This document shows, piece by piece, positions 11,524 through 21,985 of a stretch of 64,000 nucleotides of DNA. Source of the DNA: Megalobrama amblycephala (lineage: Eukaryota > Chordata > Actinopteri > Cypriniformes > Xenocyprididae); contig NC_063061.1 of assembly GCF_018812025.1 (NCBI RefSeq), forward strand, positions 29,204,585 to 29,268,584. Direction: 5' to 3'. Below the pieces are notes generated by a model, which was given only the letters and a program-made list of their open reading frames with translations, did no database searches and had not been told where the DNA came from. A program made the translations under genes and the position numbers. Numbering within the stretch: the stretch's first letter is position 1; each line of letters opens with the position of its first letter.

Positions 11524-11749
11524 ACGAAGGTCTTACGGGTTTGAAACGACATGAGGGTGAGACAGAAATTTCATTTTTGGGTAAACTAACCTTTGTTCCC
11601 GATCACTAAGGTGAACTTAAAAACATATATACTTCATATTAGAATAGAATATACTTTAGTAGATTTGTAGGGATGTTACAAAAGATTTTTATTTAAAATT
11701 ATACTTACACTTCTTCAAATAATCCTGAAAAAAAAAAAGTATCACTTTT

Positions 11750-11960
11750 TCCACAAAATTATTAATGTATCCCGAGCATCAAATCATCATATTAGAATGA
11801 TTTCTGAAGGATCATGTGACACTGAAGTCTGGAGTAAAAAGGCTGAAGAACATTCAGCTGTACCAAAAAAAGTCACTGAAGATTAATGAACAATTAAATG
11901 TTTGCAATTTATTTGCTGGCATGTGACCCTCCGGAAGTACACAACCTGCTTGCAGCCATT
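11750..11960. repeat. Fragment of abundant fish repeat (GGATCATGTGACACTGAAG)
   Basis: The text ATGATTTCTGAAGGATCATG followed by TGACACTGAAGTCTGGAGTA is a widespread internal piece of a fish non-autonomous element. Its terminal piece type appears separately at 48940-49084. Both ends are missing here. Confidence 0.5.
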
Positions 11961-13085
11961 TATTTTTTAATAGTTTTAATTCTAGGAGATTAACGAACTG
12001 CTACTCCAGGGGGAAATCATTACGGTTTGCTCAAAAATATCCTTCGCAAGGTTGAGAAAAGGAAGTAGCAGTAACTATAACCAAAGTGTATCCAGACTTG
12101 AGCTCTACCATTACAAAATGTTCCAGTCGAGTAATTTCACTGAACCCATTTAGGCTCCAAGCTATTCTTTTTATTCCTTAATAAAAACACAAACAAAGGC
12201 TTTAATTAATTCCTAGTGAAGAGTTGAAAAAAAAAATAGGACAGCTGGGATGCTACCTACTCTCGTAAAAATATCTTGAGACGTGATGACTCGAAGTTAG
12301 CATGTTGAATGTAGCTCTCTTCCTGCCTGTCAAACCAAACCGCCTTCCTTTGAACTACAAATCTCTCTATTTTTATTAATCACTGGTGTCTTTTCGTCTC
12401 ACATTGTAAGCTTCCGCACTTTCACTGTCATTTGTGACAAAGCCATGCTACTTTTTTTTGGTGATATGCCATTTACCGGTGGATCAGGCCGCCATATGCA
12501 AAAGCGCCACTATCAGTAGTGGCCCTGGGGAGAGATGTTCCCCAGAATAACAAATTAGCCATTGAAATAAGACAACTCAATAATACCACAGACTAATTGC
12601 ATACGCCTGGCAATGCCCATTAATTCCCTCACTGTAGAATCTTTAGCTTCATTGATCATCTCCTCCATTTGTTTAAATAAATGTGAATGGAAACGGAGAA
12701 GTGATGGTGGCTAGGCATTAGCCTGTCCCTTGTCGCTAACCTGAGGCTAGCGCTGCCGCATACAAATCGGCGGAAATGAGATAAACTACTGTGTAACAGC
12801 CCATGTTGAATTCGTGCTTTTACAGAGAGTAACAGCTGAATTATGCAAGCCATGTCTGATCAATATGGGCAGTGTTTACAAGTGTTAATCATGCTTCACG
12901 TATGTGTACATCCATAAAATCGGATACTTAATTAGAATCTGCACCACTAACACAGAAGGAAAGTCATAGTATATAAAGAAATGCAACTATTAAGCTCTGA
13001 GGTGTTATACTGCCCACATAGGGCAGCTGCTTTCTAAGGCAGCACCCTAACCAGTGACGTACCACAAATCCTAACCACAGAACAT
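11961..13085. other. Non-coding stretch, possible conserved element 12400-12860
   Basis: No gene is supported. The interval 12400-12860 is GC-balanced, non-repetitive and contains ATTAGCCATTGAAATAAGAC, CATTAATTCCC and similar homeodomain-like sites, which would fit a conserved enhancer. This is inference from texture only. Confidence 0.3.
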
Positions 13086-14060
13086 TATAAGTGTTTGATT
13101 TGGAACACTCTACATAGGCAGCAACTCTGCGTGCTACACAAAAAGTGCTCTACATGACCTCACAATTGATTTCACTAGACTTTGACGATAGCATGTTGCT
13201 ACGCTAATGCCAGTAAACTCAAATAGGCAACTCACAGAAATACTAAGTAGAATAATCCATTTTTTCATTACACTAAACTATTTTCTAATCAATACTTATC
13301 AGTGCTGAGTGAAATATAATTCAAAGGTAAATGATTTTGAACACTACATAGGCATTGACTCTACACAAATACGCTCCACATGAGAGACGCATGTAACAAC
13401 AGAGTTTGAGGTTTCATAAGTGCACAAATTTGAGCTTTCTACATAGCAACTGTGTGCACCACACAAATATAGTGTAATATGCATACAAATACACAACTGA
13501 CAGAAATAGTGAGTAGAATAATCCATTATTCATTACACTAAACTATTTTTCTAATCAATACTTCTCATTTCCATCTATGCATTTGGCAAAGACTTTTATC
13601 TAAAGTGACTTTCATTGCATTGAGGTATTCATGTTAATATTAAGGTGTAATTAAGGTGTACATGTGAATTCAACCCATGACCTTGGCATTGCTAGCACCA
13701 TGCTCTACTGATTGAGCAATCAGCATCAAATGAAATAATTCATAAGTGAATGATTCTGAATGTACATTGGCAAAAAATCTACACAAATAGACTCCATATG
13801 AGAGACATACTTCATAACTGATTTCAAAAGAATTTGACGGTTCGAAGTGAATGATTCATAGATAGCATAGATAGCAGTTACACATGCCACACAAATAGTG
13901 CTACGATCGAACAATTCATTCAACAGTTTGATGATGGCATGTTGCATTAATAAGCATACAAATCTTTAAATCAAACAAATGAGGAGAATAATCAATTTTT
14001 CATTTAAATAAACAGCTGTTTTTTAAAAAAACATATTGGTAGTCAATGAAATATAGGTTG
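13086..14060. repeat. Diverged tandem repeat, three or more units
   Basis: The anchor GTAGAATAATCCATTTTTC then ATTACACTAAACTATT occurs at about 13248 and 13511, and a weaker form at about 13984. CTACATAGGCA and ACACAAATA.GCTCCA.ATGAGAGAC blocks recur at 13113, 13347 and 13775. Unit spacing is irregular (about 260 and 470 bp), partly because a SINE is inserted at 13569-13724. Confidence 0.6.
13569..13724 (-). mobile_element. tRNA-derived SINE (fish HAmo-like)
   Basis: On the minus strand the head reads TGCTCAATCAGTAGAGCATG, an A-box-like tRNA segment, followed by GGTCATGGGTTGAATTC, a B-box-like segment. The tail reads GTCACTTTAGATAAAAGTC then TTTGCCAAATGC, the conserved tail of many fish SINEs. 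RNA polymerase III promoter boxes are mutated, so it is an old copy. It disrupts the surrounding tandem repeat. Confidence 0.7.
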
Positions 14061-14275
14061 AAATGTGTTGTAATTTGCACTATTTGCATTGAATTCTGTT
14101 TAAATAAAACAGAAAGTGCCCAGAAAGATAAAATAAAGGTTCCAAAAGGGGATTTTCACAGTGATGCTGTCAAAATTCCTTTCTCGTTTCCCGTGTTAAA
14201 GGACTCTTAAGTTGAAGTGTATTTTCTGTTTTAACTCAAGGCAAGCTCTTGGGTGCTTCTCATTTCTTATTTGTG

Positions 14276-14360
14276 CATCCTCGTTTTCTTTCCTCATGTC
14301 TCAGCTCCACCCCCATAGGATGTGGGGGAGGATGCAAGGAAAGAAAACGAGGATGGAGGA
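14276..14360. repeat. Short inverted repeat
   Basis: CATCCTCGTTTTCTTTCCT at the left is matched by AGGAAAGAAAACGAGGATG at the right, with a second inner pair around CCACCCCCATAGGATGTGGGGG. It would form a strong hairpin. Related CTCCTC-rich text at 14520-14580 suggests a small MITE. Confidence 0.6.
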
Positions 14361-14599
14361 ATCGAAGGAAATGAAATCATAAAATAAAAAAAAAATAAAA
14401 AATCATAACATTAATAATGCAAGATGTCCAGTTAAAATATGTGAGATGTAAAGTATATTCAAACTGCAAAAGTATAATGTATACGTGCGTCAGGTTTCTC
14501 GATGACAAAGACTTCTGCACCTGTGTATCCTCGCTCATAGCTCCTCAGGAAGGTTCCTCCTCGTTCCTCGACTCCTCATGGTGCAGTTAGAGAATTGAG

Positions 14600-15400
14600 A
14601 TGTTCTACAAGATTGTCCCAGAATGTGTCTGAAGTTTCGGCTCAAGATACCCCACAGATCATTTATTACAGCTTGTCAAATTTGCCCCTATTTGGGTGTG
14701 AGCAAAAACACACAATTTTGCATTTGTCCCTTTAAATGCAAATGAGCTTCTGCTCCCGGCCCACTTTCCAAAAGAGGGCGGAGCTTTAACAGCTCACGCT
14801 TCGGTTGCTCAACAACAACAAAGCTGGAGAATCTCACGCAGCCAAAATGATGATTGTCAGAAACGGTGTTCAGCCTTACATTGTTCAAACTGGAGTCAGA
14901 CACTGATGGAGAGACTCAGGAAGAAAGAATGCATTTGGACATTTCTGAATCATTAGTGGACAAACTTATGTAGATGCTGTGGAGTTGATTCATCTCATCG
15001 ACTAGCATGTGCCGTCATGTTAATCTTTTGTGCAAATCCAGCATTGAATTGACACTCGTTTGTGAAGCAGTCCGGCATAAAATGATGGCATGGGAACAGC
15101 ACTCTACTACAACAGCTCTTCCTCTTCTCTAAAGCAGCCCAACATGGCCACGCCCCCTTTGTTGCATGTTCCCAGGGGCAGGGTTTATGTAAATTTTGGG
15201 GTTTTTGATGTCACCAACCCAGGAAGAAGCTCGTTGTAGTCCCTACCAGCCATCGCTTAAAAAGCGATTTCTGTAAAAGAAAATATCTCCTTTTGTATTG
15301 AACTTTGAGCATCATAACTTTGCAGATGTTGTTTATGCTCAAACAGCAACATTACACACTAACTAAAGTTAAAAAAGTGAAATCAGTGAAAAAATGAAAC
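14600..15400. mobile_element. TTAA-type MITE family member, ends decayed
   Basis: Shares its body with 25645-26096 (same strand) and 23529-24212 (opposite strand): CCCACAGATCAT, TTTGCCCCTATTTGGGTGTG, CCCTTTAAATGCAAATGAGC, AGAGGGCGGAGCTTTAAC and GGAGAATCTCACGCAGCC. It is longer at its right side than the 23529 copy. Outer termini are not clean. The 71-codon minus-strand frame inside recurs in the family only because the DNA is repeated. Confidence 0.7.
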
Positions 15401-15469
15401 ATTTTTAGACTATAAAGAACCTTTTGTGTTATGGAAAGGTTGCATGGATGTTAAAATTTCTTCACGGAA

Positions 15470-15720
15470 TTATAGATGCTTATAAAGAGCCTTTAAGAGT
15501 CAACAAATTAAGGACATTTATTTTCTTGCTTTTTCTGCCATCTTTAATATATTTATTAATAGGCATACTGAACTATGGGATTGTCTTCAATTTGCACAAA
15601 AGAAGTGTTTGGATAAAAAAGCTTAATAATAATTCAACTATTTTTAATTGATTGTCAGTATTGAATGAATTAGGGACATTGAATGTACAGTATAATTAAC
15701 ATTTCTCTGCACTCGATAGC
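15470..15720. repeat. Degenerate ~130-bp tandem repeat, outlying units
   Basis: AATTAAGGACATTTATTTTC, CTGCCATCTTTAATATATTT and ACTATGGGATTGTCTTCAAT occur in the same order as in the main array at 16560-17295 and 21560-21985. Confidence 0.6.
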
Positions 15721-16559
15721 CACGCCCACAATGAAATCTCATTGGCCCACTTCACATAGCTGTACACTGAGCATCAAATATCTTATGATTGGCTGTGAAT
15801 ATGCCGCATCATATAGCAGTTTCGCTTTCAGTATGAGAAACAAATTGCTTGTCGCCGGAACAGTCACATCTTGCCTGGTTAGGACACGGTGAAAGTCTGC
15901 TGCATTTTGTGTACATGAGTGAGAAAGAGAGAGAGGGGGAGAGAGCAACACCTCTGACAGTAATTTATTTGGAGCGAGATCTGCCAGCGGCAGTAACGCC
16001 CCCCTCTGCATGCCTGGCATCTGTGCTGCCACCCAAAATGTCAGCACACAGAAGCGGGCACTCACGGGTCATTAGGGAAAGCTGTCACAGCCCACTGTCA
16101 CCCCATCCCTGCAGAAAGATAGAGATAGACACACTTGTTAGAGCAAGCAGCGCCCAAAAACAGCCTCCTTCACCTCAACTACTCATAATGGAAACAAACT
16201 CAGGGGAAACTACTCCCACCAAACACGTACTTGTCATAAAACATAAGGAGGTGTGCTCAAAGAGAAACTCTTGCATGGTTTTTCCTTGCCTACGGTGATC
16301 AATGCAGATAATGTATACATTTTATGATGATCCAAGAACTTGTGCAGACAGGTAGGTGTAGTAAGGAAGACACTATATGGTGTGTTTCAACACTAGTTGC
16401 ATCAAACCCTAGTGAGCAGCCTCACTGCCTATAGGTAAAGCTATAGCAGCATCTTCACTAAATGACTGATCTAAATGCTGTACAAAGACAGGAACTTTCC
16501 ACAAACAGTGCTCCATACACAAAGCACACAGGAGAGTAGATTCCATCATGACAATTTAA
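15721..16559. other. Non-coding stretch
   Basis: No gene is supported. A 149-codon plus-strand frame (15849-16298) overlaps an opposite-strand frame and is rich in simple GAGA-like text. It shows no domain. The sequence at 15960-16280 is unique and moderately GC-rich and might be conserved non-coding DNA. Confidence 0.3.
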
Positions 16560-17295
16560 TAAGCATAAATAGTACACTGAATTCTTGGTTAAAACTGTTT
16601 TATATTTTATTAAACTTTTTAATTGCTGGTTTTCATTTAATCAATTTACTGTAAGTGCATTTATAATTTATTTTATCATTGGAGTGCATTATGGGATAGT
16701 TATCTTCAGATCTTTCAGATTCTTTTCAGTACTGGATGAATCAATGCTTTTGTAATCAGTATTTTTCTTGCATCATAAATCTTGTTATTTATTTATTGAC
16801 GCATTGCAATATATGGTATTGCTTTTTTTGTCCAAATTTGACCAAATGAAATTTTGGATAAAAACTATTTTTAATCAATACTATTTCAAATGATTTAAGA
16901 AAATATATTCTCTTGCATCTTGGATTTATTGATTTATTGTCACAATGCATTGTGGGGCAAAATCATTTTTGAAAAATTCTATAAATTTTTTTCAATACAT
17001 TTTAGTACTGAATGAATCATAAATGAATCATTTTGTAATCAACATTTCTATCGCATTGTCCATTTTTATTCATTGGTACAGTGCATTATGGAATTGCCTT
17101 CCATTTGGCCAAGAGAAATTTAGGATAACATAGTTTAATAATTATATACTACATCAAATGAATTTAGGACATTTTCATACAATCAATCATCCATTGTTGC
17201 ATTGTGGGATTGTCTTAATCAAGTTGGTCAAATGAAATTTTGAGTAAAATATATATATTTTTTATTCAATACTATTTCAGTACTCAACGAATTAA
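16560..17295. repeat. Degenerate ~130-bp tandem array, main block
   Basis: The core GTGCATTATGGGATTG and variants recurs near 16684, 16801, 16944, 17081 and 17198, giving steps of about 117-143 bp. Between cores come TTTGGCCAAATGAAATTTTG, GATAAAA.TATTT, AATCAATACTATTTCAG and GAATGAAT. The array is AT-rich and strongly diverged between units. Confidence 0.75.
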
Positions 17296-18157
17296 AGGAT
17301 CAGTTCACACCAGAATTAAAATTTCCTGATAATTTACTAACCCCCATGTCATCCAAGATGTTTATGTCTTTCTTCAGTCAAAAAGAAGGTTTTTGAGGAA
17401 AACATTCCAGGATTGTTCTCCATATAATGGACTTTAACGGTGTACAACAGGTCCAAATTGCAGTTTCAGTGCAGCTTCAAAGGACTCTACACGATCCCAG
17501 CTGAGGAATAAGGGTCTTATCTAGAGAAACGATTGGTCATTTTCTAAAAAAAAAAAAAAATGTATATCCTTTTTACCACAAATACTCGTCTTGCACTAGC
17601 TCTGCAATGCGCCACGCATTACGTAATCACGTTAGAAAGGTCACGCGTGACGTACACGGACGTATCGCAGTAGGGCGAAAAATTCCATCTCATTTTCTCC
17701 TACAACTTCAAAATCATCTGACTTCATTGTTTTATCTTTTTTTTAAGGGCGTTTGACAGTCTTTGCATGTCCGCTTAGACACGCTTTGACCTTTCCAAAG
17801 TGATTCCGTAATGCGTGGCACATCGCAGAGCTAGTGCAAGATGAGCATTTGTGGTTAAAAAGTATATAAATTTGTTTTTTTGTTTTTTTTTAGAAAATAA
17901 CCAATCGTTTCACTAGATAAGACCCTTTCTCAGCTGGGATTGTGTAGAGCCCCTTGAAGCTGCACTGAAATTACAATTTGGACCTTCAACCCATTGTACC
18001 CCAGTGAAGTCCACTATATGGAGAAAAATCCTGCAATGTTTTCCTCAAAAACCTCAAAAAAAAAATTTTTTCGACAGAAGAAAGAAAAACAAACATCTTG
18101 GATGACATGGGGTTGAGTAAATTATCAGGAATTTTAATTCTGATGTGAACTAATCCT
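17296..18157. mobile_element. Foldback (palindromic) MITE, copy 2
   Basis: The left end reads AGGATCAGTTCACACCAGAA then TTAAAATTTCCTGATAATTTA. The right end reads TAAATTATCAGGAATTTTAA then TTCTGATGTGAACTAATCCT. The arms are imperfect inverses of each other for about 400 bp and share sequence with the element at 945-1760 (CATGTCATCCAAGATGTT, GAATAAGGGTCTTATCTAG), but the loop region differs (around GCGCCACGCATTACGTAATC). Both ends are kept. It splits the tandem array. No coding capacity. Confidence 0.85.
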
Positions 18158-18245
18158 AAAAGGTCGTCCACCATCTTAGATTTATTTATTCATTGTTGAA
18201 TAATTTCTAGTCTCCTGCAATTTGGCTAAAAGAAAGTATCTTAGG
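18158..18245. repeat. Tandem array unit beyond the foldback
   Basis: CCACCATCTTAGATTTATTT then ATTCATTG and CAATTTGGCTAAAAGAAA continue the repeat interrupted at 17295. Confidence 0.55.
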
Positions 18246-18939
18246 AAGTAGAATAATTAACATGCTCACCTTTTGGAACAGCCATCACGTTATGAGCATG
18301 CCAATTCATTAAAATGTTGTGTAAAGAGACAGCTCGCTTGGGTTTTGGAACAGAGCATGTGTGTTTTTTTTGTGTATGCGTGTGAAAGTGCAGATAAAGA
18401 TATACAGTACCTGCTGAATAGGTAGAGAGAACATCTGCAGAGAGCGAGAAAGAGAGATAGACAGAACGCTATGGTGCCTGGTATCCGACATGCGCGCTGA
18501 CGGCCGATTTGTCGCTTCAAATGCAGAGGGCTGACCTGGGGGCGGAGACACACACAGCGCACAGTGAGACAGCAACTGAGTCTGAAAAGCTGTGACACTT
18601 CAAAGAGAAACTCACACACGCACGCCCATACACCCACAAACAAGCTGTCATCTCCTGAGAAAAGATACACACCACGCTAACCTGTTTACTGTGTGTGAGA
18701 GAAGGAGGCACACAACACAAAGGTGCTATGCTAAGAGTGCAACAGAAATCAAACTGTATAAAATAACCCAGATGAAACTGTGGCCTAAAAACTGTCATCT
18801 TGTGCACATTCTCAATTACTGCAAACCTGTTCATGCTCCACTATTAATTAACGCTCCACTAAGCTCCACCTGCACAGCTGGTTGAATTGCAAATGTAAAT
18901 CTATGGTAGTTTCAACATATTGCCTGCATCCAAAATCGC
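18246..18939. other. Non-coding stretch
   Basis: Three overlapping short frames on the minus strand and one on the plus strand (18290-18885) have no domain and lie in cysteine- and serine-coding CA/GAGA-rich text. No gene is supported. Confidence 0.35.
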
Positions 18940-19304
18940 ATACTATATAGTAGGCAAAAAATGTCTGAATTCATATTCATTAAACAGTAGGTTGGTGACC
19001 TACTACTTCTGGCGAGATTCTGAAGTACACATCCAATAGACACTACTATCCAAGGTCACAGGAGACGTTTTGTGAATAGCAGTGAAGTGACGCAACTGAT
19101 GCTGGTAGGTCACATGTCAATAACAACATGATAAAAATAGATGTCATTTTTACATTCAAATTCATACTACACAATTTCATACTATATAGAACATACATTA
19201 TTAAAGGTGCGGTAGGTGATCTGGGAAATGTTAAGGTTAGCCTGCTAGCATTGAAAGCATACTATCACACCCTCCCTGCAAATTGCCTTCTCCAAAACAC
19301 ATGA

Positions 19305-19305
<1 letters not shown>

Positions 19306-19338
<33 letters not shown>
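19306..19338. repeat. (CA)n microsatellite
   Basis: Uninterrupted CA dinucleotides inside the TTAA-flanked element. Confidence 0.9.
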
Positions 19339-19340
<2 letters not shown>

Positions 19341-19639
19341 CTGCACTCGGCAAGGCGTCATAAGAGACGACGTTAAAATACCTCATGTCTCAAAGCACAT
19401 AACATCACAATAATAATGAACATAAACAACTTAGAAAACCTGACTGCTGTAGATTCATTTCGGCGTTGATACTGTTGATATGAATACACATAATTCCGAG
19501 TCTGACTGAACAACTCCGGTTAGAACGTCACGGGTTGCCATCACTGTGAACGCAGCATAAGCTTGTAGTTTTGATTCAGTAAGAACTGTAAAAAGTTGCT
19601 GCAGTTTGTTTGTTGTGCTCTGTGACTGATGTCTGTCTA

Positions 19640-21234
19640 CAAACCCGATTCCAAAAAAGTTGGGACACTGTACAAATTGTGAATACAAAAGGAATGCAAT
19701 AAGTTACAAATGTCATAAACTTATATTTTATTCACAATAGAATATAGATAACATATCAAATGTTGAAAGTGAGACATTTTGAAGTGTCATGCCAAATATT
19801 GGCTCATTTTGGATTTCATGAGAGCTACACATTCCAGAAAAGTTGGGACAGGTAGCAATAAGAGGCCGGAAAAGTTAAATGTACATATAAGGAACAGCTG
19901 GAGGACCAATTTGCAACTTATTAGGTCAATTGGCAACATGATTGGGTATAAAAAGAGCCTCTCCGAGTGGCAGTATCTCTCAGAAGTCAAGATGGGCAGA
20001 GGATCACCAATTCTCCTAATGCTGTGGCGAAAAATAGTGGAGCAATATCAGAAAGGAGTTTCTCAGAGAAAAATTGCAAAGAGTTTGAAGTTATCATCAT
20101 CTACAGTGCATAATATCATCCAAAGATTCAGAGAATCTGGAACAATCTCTGTGCGTAAGGGTCAAGGCCGGAAAACCATACTGGATGCCCGTGATCTTCG
20201 GGCCCTTAGACGGCACTGCATCACATACAGGAATGCTACTGTAATGGAAATCACAACATGGGCTCAGGAATACTTCCAGAAAACATTGTCGGTGAACACA
20301 ATCCACCGTGCCATTCGCCATTGCCGGCTAAAACTCTATAGGTCAAAAAAGAAGCCATATCTAAACATGATCCAGAAGCGCAGGCATTTTCTCTGGGCCA
20401 AGGCTCATTTAAAATGGACTGCGGCAAAGTGGAAAACTGTTCTGTGGTCAGACGAATCAAAATTTGAAGTTCTTTTTGGAAAACTGGGACGCCATGTCAT
20501 CCGGACTAAAGAGGACAAAGACAACCCAAGTTGTTATCAGCGCTCAGTTCAGAAGCCTGCATCTCTGATGGTATGGGGTTGCATGAGTGCGTGTGGCATG
20601 GGCAGCTTACACATCTGGAAAGGCACCATCAATGCTGAAAGGTATATCCAAGTTCTAGAACAACATATGCTCCCATCCAGACGTAGTCTCTTTCAGGGAA
20701 GACCTTGCATTTTCCAACATGACAATGCTAGACCACATACTGCATCAATTACAACATCATGGCTGTGTAGAACAAGGATCCGGGTACTGAAATGGCCAGC
20801 CTGCAGTCCAGATCTTTCACCCATAGAAAACATTTGGCGCATCATAAAGAGGAAGATGCGACAAAGAAGACCTAAGACAGTTGAGCAACTAGAAGCCTGT
20901 ATTAGACAAGAATGGGACAATATTCCTATTCCTAAACTTGAGCAACTTGTCTCCTCAGTCCCCAGACGTTTGCAGACTGTTATAAAAAGAAGAGGGGATG
21001 CCACACAGTGGTAAACATGGCCTTGTCCCAACTTTTTTGAGATGTGTTGATGCCATGAAATTTAAAATCAACTTATTTTTCCCTTAAAATGATACATTTT
21101 CTCAGTTTAAACATTTTATATGTCATCTATGTTGTATTCTGAATAAAATATTGAAATTTGAAACTTCCACATCATTGCATTCTGTTTTTATTCACAATTT
21201 GTACAGTGTCCCAACTTTTTTGGAATCGGGTTTG
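19640..21234 (+). mobile_element. Complete Tc1-like transposon, copy A
   Basis: Bounded by TA (19638-19639 and 21235-21236). The outer TIR is CAAACCCGATTCCAAAAAAG then TTGGGACACTGTACAAATTG, with its inverse at 21190-21234. A second copy of the core, ATTCCAGAAAAGTTGGGACA at about 19830, and its inverse TGTCCCAACTTTTTTGAGAT at about 21024, give the IR/DR layout in which each ~200-bp end has two transposase-binding direct repeats. The element is about 1.6 kb, the usual Tc1 length. It carries one intact transposase gene. A second copy is at 59488-61019. Confidence 0.92.
19992..21014 (+). CDS. Tc1-like DD34E transposase, intact frame
   Basis: A cut-and-paste transposase of the Tc1/mariner superfamily that would act in the nucleus on its own terminal repeats at TA targets. 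I start it at the ATG of MGRGSP, giving about 340 residues, the family length; the frame stays open upstream to 19779 but that part is terminal-repeat DNA. Residues about 10-60 form a paired-like helix-turn-helix (GVSQRKIAKSLKLSSSTVHN). A second HTH-like part follows at about 70-115. The catalytic triad is complete: D in LWSDESKF, D in FQHDNARPH, and E in SPIEN, with exactly 34 residues between the second D and the E. VWGCMSACG is the usual central motif. No internal stop or frameshift is seen. Whether it is expressed or active cannot be told from sequence. Confidence 0.92.
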   Translation: MGRGSPILLMLWRKIVEQYQKGVSQRKIAKSLKLSSSTVHNIIQRFRESGTISVRKGQGRKTILDARDLRALRRHCITYRNATVMEITTWAQEYFQKTLSVNTIHRAIRHCRLKLYRSKKKPYLNMIQKRRHFLWAKAHLKWTAAKWKTVLWSDESKFEVLFGKLGRHVIRTKEDKDNPSCYQRSVQKPASLMVWGCMSACGMGSLHIWKGTINAERYIQVLEQHMLPSRRSLFQGRPCIFQHDNARPHTASITTSWLCRTRIRVLKWPACSPDLSPIENIWRIIKRKMRQRRPKTVEQLEACIRQEWDNIPIPKLEQLVSSVPRRLQTVIKRRGDATQW

Positions 21235-21559
21235 TACATAAACTCTGCAAAAAATGAAATGCGTTGATGACCTATGATGCGCGAACAGGGTGCATGAGGG
21301 TATGTAAAAACATATGTTGACAGGCAGGTAGGACATTGTATTATTTCATTCGGACCAAATATAATAATTGGATGAACATTTTATGGTCCTGCGCCTTCCA
21401 CAGACCGTTTAACATAGTGATTGCTATCAGGATATGAGGCGACTTTCAACCAGTATAACAAAAAATATATCTGTAGAGAATCACCTATTGCACCTTTAAG
21501 GGTTGTGAATTAATTGCTTAGTCAAAAGAACTACCTAGAGTATGTGATTTCAGACACAG

Positions 21560-21985
21560 CTGTAATTTTTTGCCAAATGAAATTTTGGGTAAAATTGTTT
21601 ATTTGAAACTATTTTGAATCAATACTAATTCAGAATTGAACAAATTAAGGACATTTATTTTCTTACTTCTGCCATTTTGGATATGTTTATTCATTGGCAC
21701 ATTGCCCAATGGAATTGCCTAAATTTTGTATAAAATATTTAAATTAAACTATTTTTTTTATCAGTACTTTTCGGTATAATTTCTCTCGCTTTGTCCGACC
21801 ATTTCTGATTTATTTATTCACTGTCGCCGTACATTATGGGACTGCCTTCTTTAATTGGGCCAAATTAAATTGTAGGTAAAATATTTCATATTAAATGATT
21901 TTTTAACAAAACTATTTAAAATAAATTAAGGACAAGATTTATTTATTCATTGTAAATAAAAATAAAAAGTTAAAAAAAGTTTACT
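21560..21985. repeat. Degenerate ~130-bp tandem array, right block
   Basis: The cores CATTGGCACATTGCCCAATG (about 21693) and GTACATTATGGGACTGCCTT (about 21829) are about 130 bp apart with CCAAATGAAATTTTGGGTAA and AATTAAGGACATTTATTTTC between. This continues the array of 16560-17295 beyond the nested insertions. Confidence 0.7.

Larger units (their letters stand above)
10013..11590. repeat. Common fish interspersed repeat, split by a foldback element
   Basis: The left part (10013-10188) ends CTTAATTTGTGTTCTGAAG then ATGAATGA. The right part (11524-11590) resumes with AAGGTCTTACGGGTTTG then ACGACATGAGGGTGA and GTAAACTAACC. Together they make one continuous element. A reverse-orientation piece of the same family occurs at 62930-63018 (GGGTTAGTTCACAC to GAACACAAATTAA). 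It encodes nothing. Confidence 0.7.
19205..21495. mobile_element. TTAA-flanked MITE with AGGTGCGGTAGGTGAT termini
   Basis: The left end is TTAA followed by AGGTGCGGTAGGTGATCTGG. The right end is AGAATCACCTATTGCACCT followed by TTAA. TTAA on both sides is the target duplication expected of piggyBac-type insertion. Subtracting the nested transposon leaves about 0.7 kb with no transposase. A (CA)n tract occurs at 19306-19338. A related element lies at 51568-52690. Confidence 0.8.
18940..21570. repeat. Outer repeat of a three-level nest
   Basis: The left part (to 19200) and right part (21500-21570) are the two halves of the family seen uninterrupted at 3780-4224. The break falls after TAGAACATACATTA. 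Inside lies a TTAA-flanked element (19205-21495), and inside that a Tc1-like transposon (19640-21234). Confidence 0.75.

Noticed and set aside
10875..11544. Two long open frames of 157 and 216 codons with 7-residue repeats
   Set aside because: They are translations of the 21-bp minisatellite in the foldback element. The unit length is a multiple of three, so frames stay open by chance.
13675..13724. Possible tRNA gene on the minus strand
   Set aside because: Only A- and B-box-like segments are present. No full cloverleaf can be drawn and the downstream text is a SINE tail.
14688..14903. Similar short frames at 14688-14903 and 25758-26066 suggesting a conserved peptide
   Set aside because: Both are in copies of the same MITE family. 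The similarity is at DNA level, and the frame is not kept in the third copy at 23529-24212.
15849..16298. 149-codon open frame
   Set aside because: No domain, overlaps an opposite-strand frame of 108 codons, and includes low-complexity GAGAGA text.
18290..18885. Cluster of overlapping frames of 88-126 codons on both strands
   Set aside because: Several frames over the same DNA cannot all be real, none has a domain, and the text is rich in CACACA/GAGAGA simple sequence.
19779..19991. N-terminal extension of the transposase frame
   Set aside because: This DNA is terminal repeat and leader with the second transposase-binding repeat. Tc1 family length fits the start at 19992.
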